Positions 41,141-47,333 of a stretch of DNA of 64,000 nucleotides are shown here, piece after piece. The position numbers and the translations under genes were made by a program. The stretch is from Latrodectus hesperus (Eukaryota > Arthropoda > Arachnida > Araneae > Theridiidae), in NCBI GenBank assembly GCA_037975125.1, contig CM075850.1, positions 70,599,890 to 70,663,889 on the forward strand. The letters run 5' to 3'. Numbering within the stretch: position 1 is the first letter of the stretch; each line of letters starts with the position of its first letter. The notes below the pieces were generated by a model, which was not told the DNA's origin, did not search any database, and saw only the letters and a program-made list of their open reading frames with translations.

Positions 41141-44100
41141 CTACTGTTTAGAAAACAATTTTTATGGATATTAAATTACTAAATGATTGAACTGCTGCTA
41201 AAATATTTGAAGTGTATCATCAAAAATCATAGAAATTGTAGTTATTTTAAACTAAGTAATGTAAATAAACACATCTCTAAAATTTTATGTAATTGTCAAA
41301 AATTTCATTTTATAAGATAATTACAGATTTATAGAAATTTGTATTATATATAACTTAACTAAATAAATTACATATTTATTACCATCTTATGGAACAAAAA
41401 TAATTCTATTTTCTAAAATAATCAGGTAAAAAAATAATGTAAGTATACCCAAGCAGATAGTATTTTAGAAAAGAGCTGAATTTTTACCACCACTCAATTT
41501 ATTACTATACTTAAAAGTATTGTGACAAGATATTTTAACTATGTGTATTTTAGAGAAATAATAAATAAAAATTTCAAAATGGGTATATCAATATAAGATT
41601 ATATATAGATTTTGTACGTATATACTTTAAGCACATCAGGTAAAACATACCAAAGTGAAATTATATAAATCATACCTCTTCTCCTCTTAAAAAAATATGA
41701 CACAGGAAAATGTTGCATATATTTCTTCCTCTCCACATAAATGCAGTAAAGAGGGCTCATGACAAATTTAAATAAGGTAAATTTCTTGATAGGAAACTTT
41801 TATTCTCAATCAGTATAACCATAGGTTAAATTTAAACATGTTTTTAAAATATTACTGAACAAGTTAATACTGTTTAAGGCCTGAAACTTTATTAACAAAA
41901 TTATAAATGTTTGCAAATATATTACTAAACTAAAGTTAAAGATAAATAGCATTTTAATGTCTCAAAATAACTTGGAACAAAATATTCAGCTTAAAAAATT
42001 TTTGAAAATAAAATCAATGAAAAAATTTATAAATTTTAGACATTTTTACAAACAAAAATAAATATATGGATAATATTTTGTTTTATACTTAAACATTACA
42101 AAAGCTAAAAAGAAATTTATTTATATATATATAATTCCATGTTGCTTAAGAGTCATTTTCAACATTAGGGCAAATTAGATCAACCTACAGTTCAAAGGGG
42201 AGATTCCAAAAACTACAAACACCCATAAACAAAATGGGTTGGTTTGGTTTGGTTTGTTTGTTGCTCAACAGTCATTTTTTGCACTCAAGGGCTAATTAGA
42301 TCAGGACCTACAGTTTAAAGTGGATTCTGAACCATTATAAACATCTATGCCCAAGGTGGGATTCAAACCCACAAACTGTTGAATCGAAGGCATGAGCGCT
42401 AACCATTCGGCTGCCAGCTCGGCAAAGACAAAGTGGGATTCAAACTCATAAACTGTTGAACTGAAGGACAGATCCACAAACATTTAATTGCTATTTCAGC
42501 AATTTATAGCAATCTAACTATACAACATTCAAGGATATCGTTTGTACATGATTATTATATATTTAAACAGTAAAAAATATTAGTAAATAATATAAAATAT
42601 TGTTCTTACTCTTTAGGAAGTGGGCCTGGTACATATTTATCATTTAAGATACTCTTTCCAGAGCTGAAATAAAAAAAAATAAATTGTTAACTAATTTCAA
42701 AAGACTAACAGAAAAATATATAATTTTCCATAACTAACAATTCCTACAATGTAGAACAAATGATACATCCTCGTTACATACATTTTGAAATATATGCAAA
42801 TGAATATGTATAATTTCAAACAATAAGAGAATTACATTTATGAAAAAGATTAAAAAAGTAACAATTCTAGAAATCTAGACATTAAATTTAAAAAATTAAC
42901 ATCACAATCAATGAGGCTGATGTGCAAAACAAAGAAAATAACTGCAATGCAAGTAAATTCCCAAAAAAACATGGAAAACATACATATTACACACACACAC
43001 ACATATATATATAGATGGATGGATCGATACTTGCTTTTACAAATTCATATGAATTAGTAAAATAGTTTTTAAAAATCAAAAGTTCATAAAATAAATGTTA
43101 AACTTTAATTTTTTCACCAAACTCTTTGTAGTTTTAGAAAAAATTAGAATTCACAATATAAGAAACACATGCAAAATAAAATTCATATTGAAAAGCAATT
43201 ATACTTTTCTAATCAAAAAACTGCCAAAGTAATTACTCATCTTTTTTCTATTCAAAACTAGATTTTTAAAAACACTTTTTTCTTATTTTCAAATGGTCGT
43301 AAACAATTTTTTCAATGTAAAACACATTTACTATTGTTTTCCTGAAAAGAATGATTATTTTGTTAGGATTTGTCTATTTGTTTTGCACATGGCAGCAGCA
43401 CTGTCATTTTCTTTTTGTTTCATATTTGAAGGTTCTCTTATTCTCTTTCTCATTATATTCTGCCATGCTTTTTTAATACAAATTTCTACTAAGTCTTCAT
43501 TTAAAAACTCTGAAATAAAATTTTAGGCAATAATTTTTATTTATTTATTTTTTGGTAAAAGTTTATGAATGAGTGACTTATTTTCTTTCAGGTCGGCAGA
43601 CAAATGTTCTTGCTTACTTTAGTTACAGTATTTCCTGTAATAAAGGCTAAATGTCAAATAACATAGATTTCGTTTTTCTCCATCATTTCAAGCATAATTA
43701 AACAAAGTAAATTCAAGCCATTATCTTTCCTTGTAAAAGTAATTTTTGGTACTTTTCCATTATTCCCTTGTGGATAATCGCAGTAACAGGAAAGAAAAAA
43801 AATGTTAATTTTGTTGTAAATATTCCATTTTCATCGTTTATTGTTTGAAAATGCTTATGTTTTTAGAAAATACTAAAAATTATACAAGCATTTTATTTAC
43901 ATTTTATAAACCAAATAATTATCCCTTATACTAAACTTATTTAAACATGAATGTTTATATCTGGCAGAAAATGCTCAGTAACCATATCAATGATTAGTAG
44001 CTTAGGTATAATGTAATAGCATCTTTTTTCAACAAAAATATTAAATATTTTTGTATTTAGCTGCTTTTTGCCTTTGACAACTTGCGACCATGATGTTTCT

Positions 44101-44774
44101 TTTAACCAATTAAATTATCACTAAGCCATCTTTTGCACCAACTAGCTTTAGTTTTACATAATATTTAGCTTTGTTTATCCCTCTTCAGTCAATTTTAAAA
44201 CATAAAAAAACAATGATTGGAATATTTTTAATTTAAAATAAAATTTTGGGCCATTTATATCATTATATCAATGCTATATTATTTTTGCTCCTCTCTAAGA
44301 AATATGTTATTTATCCAAGTTCATAAATGAGGGTATAATGGAAAAGTACCTAATTTTTGTATTTTGACTTACAGTTATTGATAATACACACATGTATGTT
44401 CTATACAATGATATTTAAACAAGACAGAAAAATTCAGCACTAATTGCTCAAAAATCTGAGATTTTAATATTAACATTGCAATTAGTTAACCACAATATGG
44501 AAATTTTGCGATTTATTGATAAGAATATCAAACCATAAAATCTGAAAGAAAAAATTTGAAAAATATAACAATCAATAAAAAATAAATGCAAACAAAAGAA
44601 AAAATAAAGTGAGATCATAAGAGATTTTTAAAAGTTTTAATTCACAAATGGGTTTTGAAATTATGATTGCTTCTATGGGACCATGTTTGGGACCAACTAG
44701 TTATTAAAATAGTGAGTGTTCACAAATAACTTGGAAGTTTATAAAAACAAGTATGTACTGTGTATGTATATATG

Positions 44775-44872
<98 letters not shown>

Positions 44873-47256
44873 ATATATTAATATGTGAGTATATATGTAG
44901 GTACACAGTTTCTAGATTGTAAATTGACCACTAGATGGCTCTACAAGCCAAGCTTTCTTTTGAAAGGATATCGATACAGGTTTAAAGATAATCGATATCA
45001 TATCATTAGCAAAATATTATTTTGCAATGAAGTAAATTAAACAAAGTGTTAAAATATTAATTAAAATAAGGAATAAATCTTCATGTAAATTTTAATTACA
45101 TGGTTTAGAAGAACAGAGTTGAATAATCATTTTGCAGTAATCATGATGGAATTTGGTTCAAATTTCGTTGGTGCTGTACATGGACGTGTATCAGGCACTA
45201 ACAACTGGTGACTCGGACATTTCGTTATTAAATCGTGTTCTTTCTGCATTATTTCTGTGGAGTAAATAATATTGTCATAATGACTGATTGTGAAGACAAA
45301 ACTACATTTGAAGCTAACAAAGTTAGTGCTAAGATTCCACCATTCTGGATAGACAAGCCTGAAATGTGGTTTTATCAAGTAGAAGCACAATTTACCATCA
45401 GTGGAATCACAAGCGAGGAAACAAAATGTAACTATTTAGTTGCACAGTTAGAACCTAGATACATGGAAAATAACTGGGACATCATTAAGGACACTAGCAC
45501 AAATAAATATTCAACTGCAAAGAACAAACTGTTGCAGACATTTAAAGAAAGTGAAAGCCTAAAAATGAAAAAATTACTCACGGGACTGGAGTTAGAAGAC
45601 ATGAAGCCAACCCAGCTTCTAAGAAAAATGCGGGCTTTAGGTGAATCAAATGAAATTTCCGATAAAGTCCTTCGAACATTGTGGCTAGAAAAAATGCCAG
45701 ATTGTATTAAGCATGTGTTGATTGTGAGTGATGAAAGGTTAGAAAAATTAGCCACAATGGCTGACAAAATTCTGGAATTGAATCCACTGGTGGAATTAGC
45801 TAGTGCAAGTCAAGCAAACCCTCCTGTAGATGAGTTGCTAAAAAAGATATGTGCTCTTGAACAGCAAATAGCAAATATGAGTACACGGATATCACGCTCA
45901 CGATCTCAGAGTCCTGGGTAATATAAAAATAGAAGCTGAAGTAAATCACGTCCGGGTCACCAGTTGTGATTTACTGCCATTGCTGTTGGATGACAGTCCA
46001 CTTCCTAAGAATTTACGGGCAGGAGATTCACAGGACAGACCTGATAAGAATACATCTACTAACACACGCTGTGGGTGAAAGATCAAATTACCTGTCAGAT
46101 TTCAAGATTAATAGTACAATAAACTTTCTGGCTTATTACACATTATTATTAACACTTGAAATTACTGTGTTTATATATTTTGATTTATTTCCAATTCTGC
46201 ATTTTCTTCTATGTAAATATATCATGATTTATTTCTTAATAGTAGCTTAGTACGCTTTTATTTTTTAATTGCTCTTGTGCATATTGTAAAGTAAAATACT
46301 TGCAAATGTACAAAGTAACTTAGCAAAAATCTCAATGTTGATGTAGCCTTGGAAAGTTCTGTTTCTTTTAAAAATGTCAATAATTATAACTATGTATGTA
46401 TTGTAATTTGTTTATGTGTAATATGCAATAATTATTGTACATTACACAGGTTATAATTTGTAACATGTTACAAAAGTTAAATATGTAGAGTATATGCTAG
46501 GTAAAAATCAGTTTCTATAGGAAATTTTGCAAAATTTTATATTTAAAATATTAGCTAAAATAATGAACTGAATAATTTATTTCTTGCTGTAAGAATGGAA
46601 TTGACCTAATAAGATTCGTCACACAAGACTGTTTTCTAAAATTTGCCTATCATTAATCTACTTTCTAAGTTATTTCACTGTAAAAATTATGTAGGAGTAT
46701 GATATTATTTTATACAACATGGCTAAAAAGAACATTAAGAGAATACAAAAAAGCATTTTAATCTGTAATAGATTCATAGTTGCAATAAATATTGCATATG
46801 GTTGTAACCTTTAATTTTATTAATATAATTATGCACTAAGTAATTTCAAAATGCATAAATGTTTTTTTTATTTCTTTCAAGGCATTTGTAAATTTAAGTT
46901 TTATTTCAAAAATTACATATTTCACCATGGTTCTTTGTATTGTAACTTAGTTACTGGTGAGGGAGTAAAGTAAGTACACAGTTTCTAGATCATAAATTGA
47001 CCACTAGATGGCTCTATAAGCCAAGCTTTCTTTTGAAAGGATATCGATACAGGTTTAAAGATAATCGATATCATATCATTAGCAAAATATTATTTTGCAA
47101 TGAAGTAAATTAAACAAAGTGTTAAAATATTAATTAAGATAAGTAATAAACCTTCATGTAAATTTTAATTACATGGTTTAGAAGAACAGAGTTGAATAAT
47201 CATTTTGCAGTAATCATGATGGAATTTGGTTAAAATTTCATTGGTGCTGTACATGC

Positions 47257-47333
<77 letters not shown>

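Larger units (their letters stand above)
44896..47262 (+). mobile_element. Non-autonomous, gag-only Ty3/gypsy-like LTR retrotransposon
   Basis: Two direct repeats bound it: a left LTR of ~305 bp and a right LTR truncated at a TA tract. I count about ten differences over ~285 bp, so the insertion is fairly young. Directly after the left LTR (ending ...CACTAACA) is a primer-binding-site-like ACTGGTGACTCGGA. An open gag frame follows, then a short in-frame-looking tail near 46060-46110 (THTR-like, then KLPVRFQD with a stop) that resembles the extreme C-terminus of a gypsy polyprotein. Protease, RT, RNase H and most of integrase are missing. GAGGGAGTAAAG before the right LTR is a plausible polypurine tract. 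It is inserted in PDXDC1 intron 2 in the opposite orientation. Confidence 0.85.

Noticed and set aside
42358..42415. Possible tRNA gene
   Set aside because: A- and B-boxes are present but the acceptor and anticodon arms do not form. It continues into the repeated SINE body, so it is a SINE head.
44716..44922. 68-residue plus-strand open frame
   Set aside because: It is the translation of a TA microsatellite (alternating Ile/Tyr), not a gene.
45432..45767. 111-residue minus-strand open frame
   Set aside because: It is a shadow of the gag frame, which has clear Gag motifs on the plus strand.
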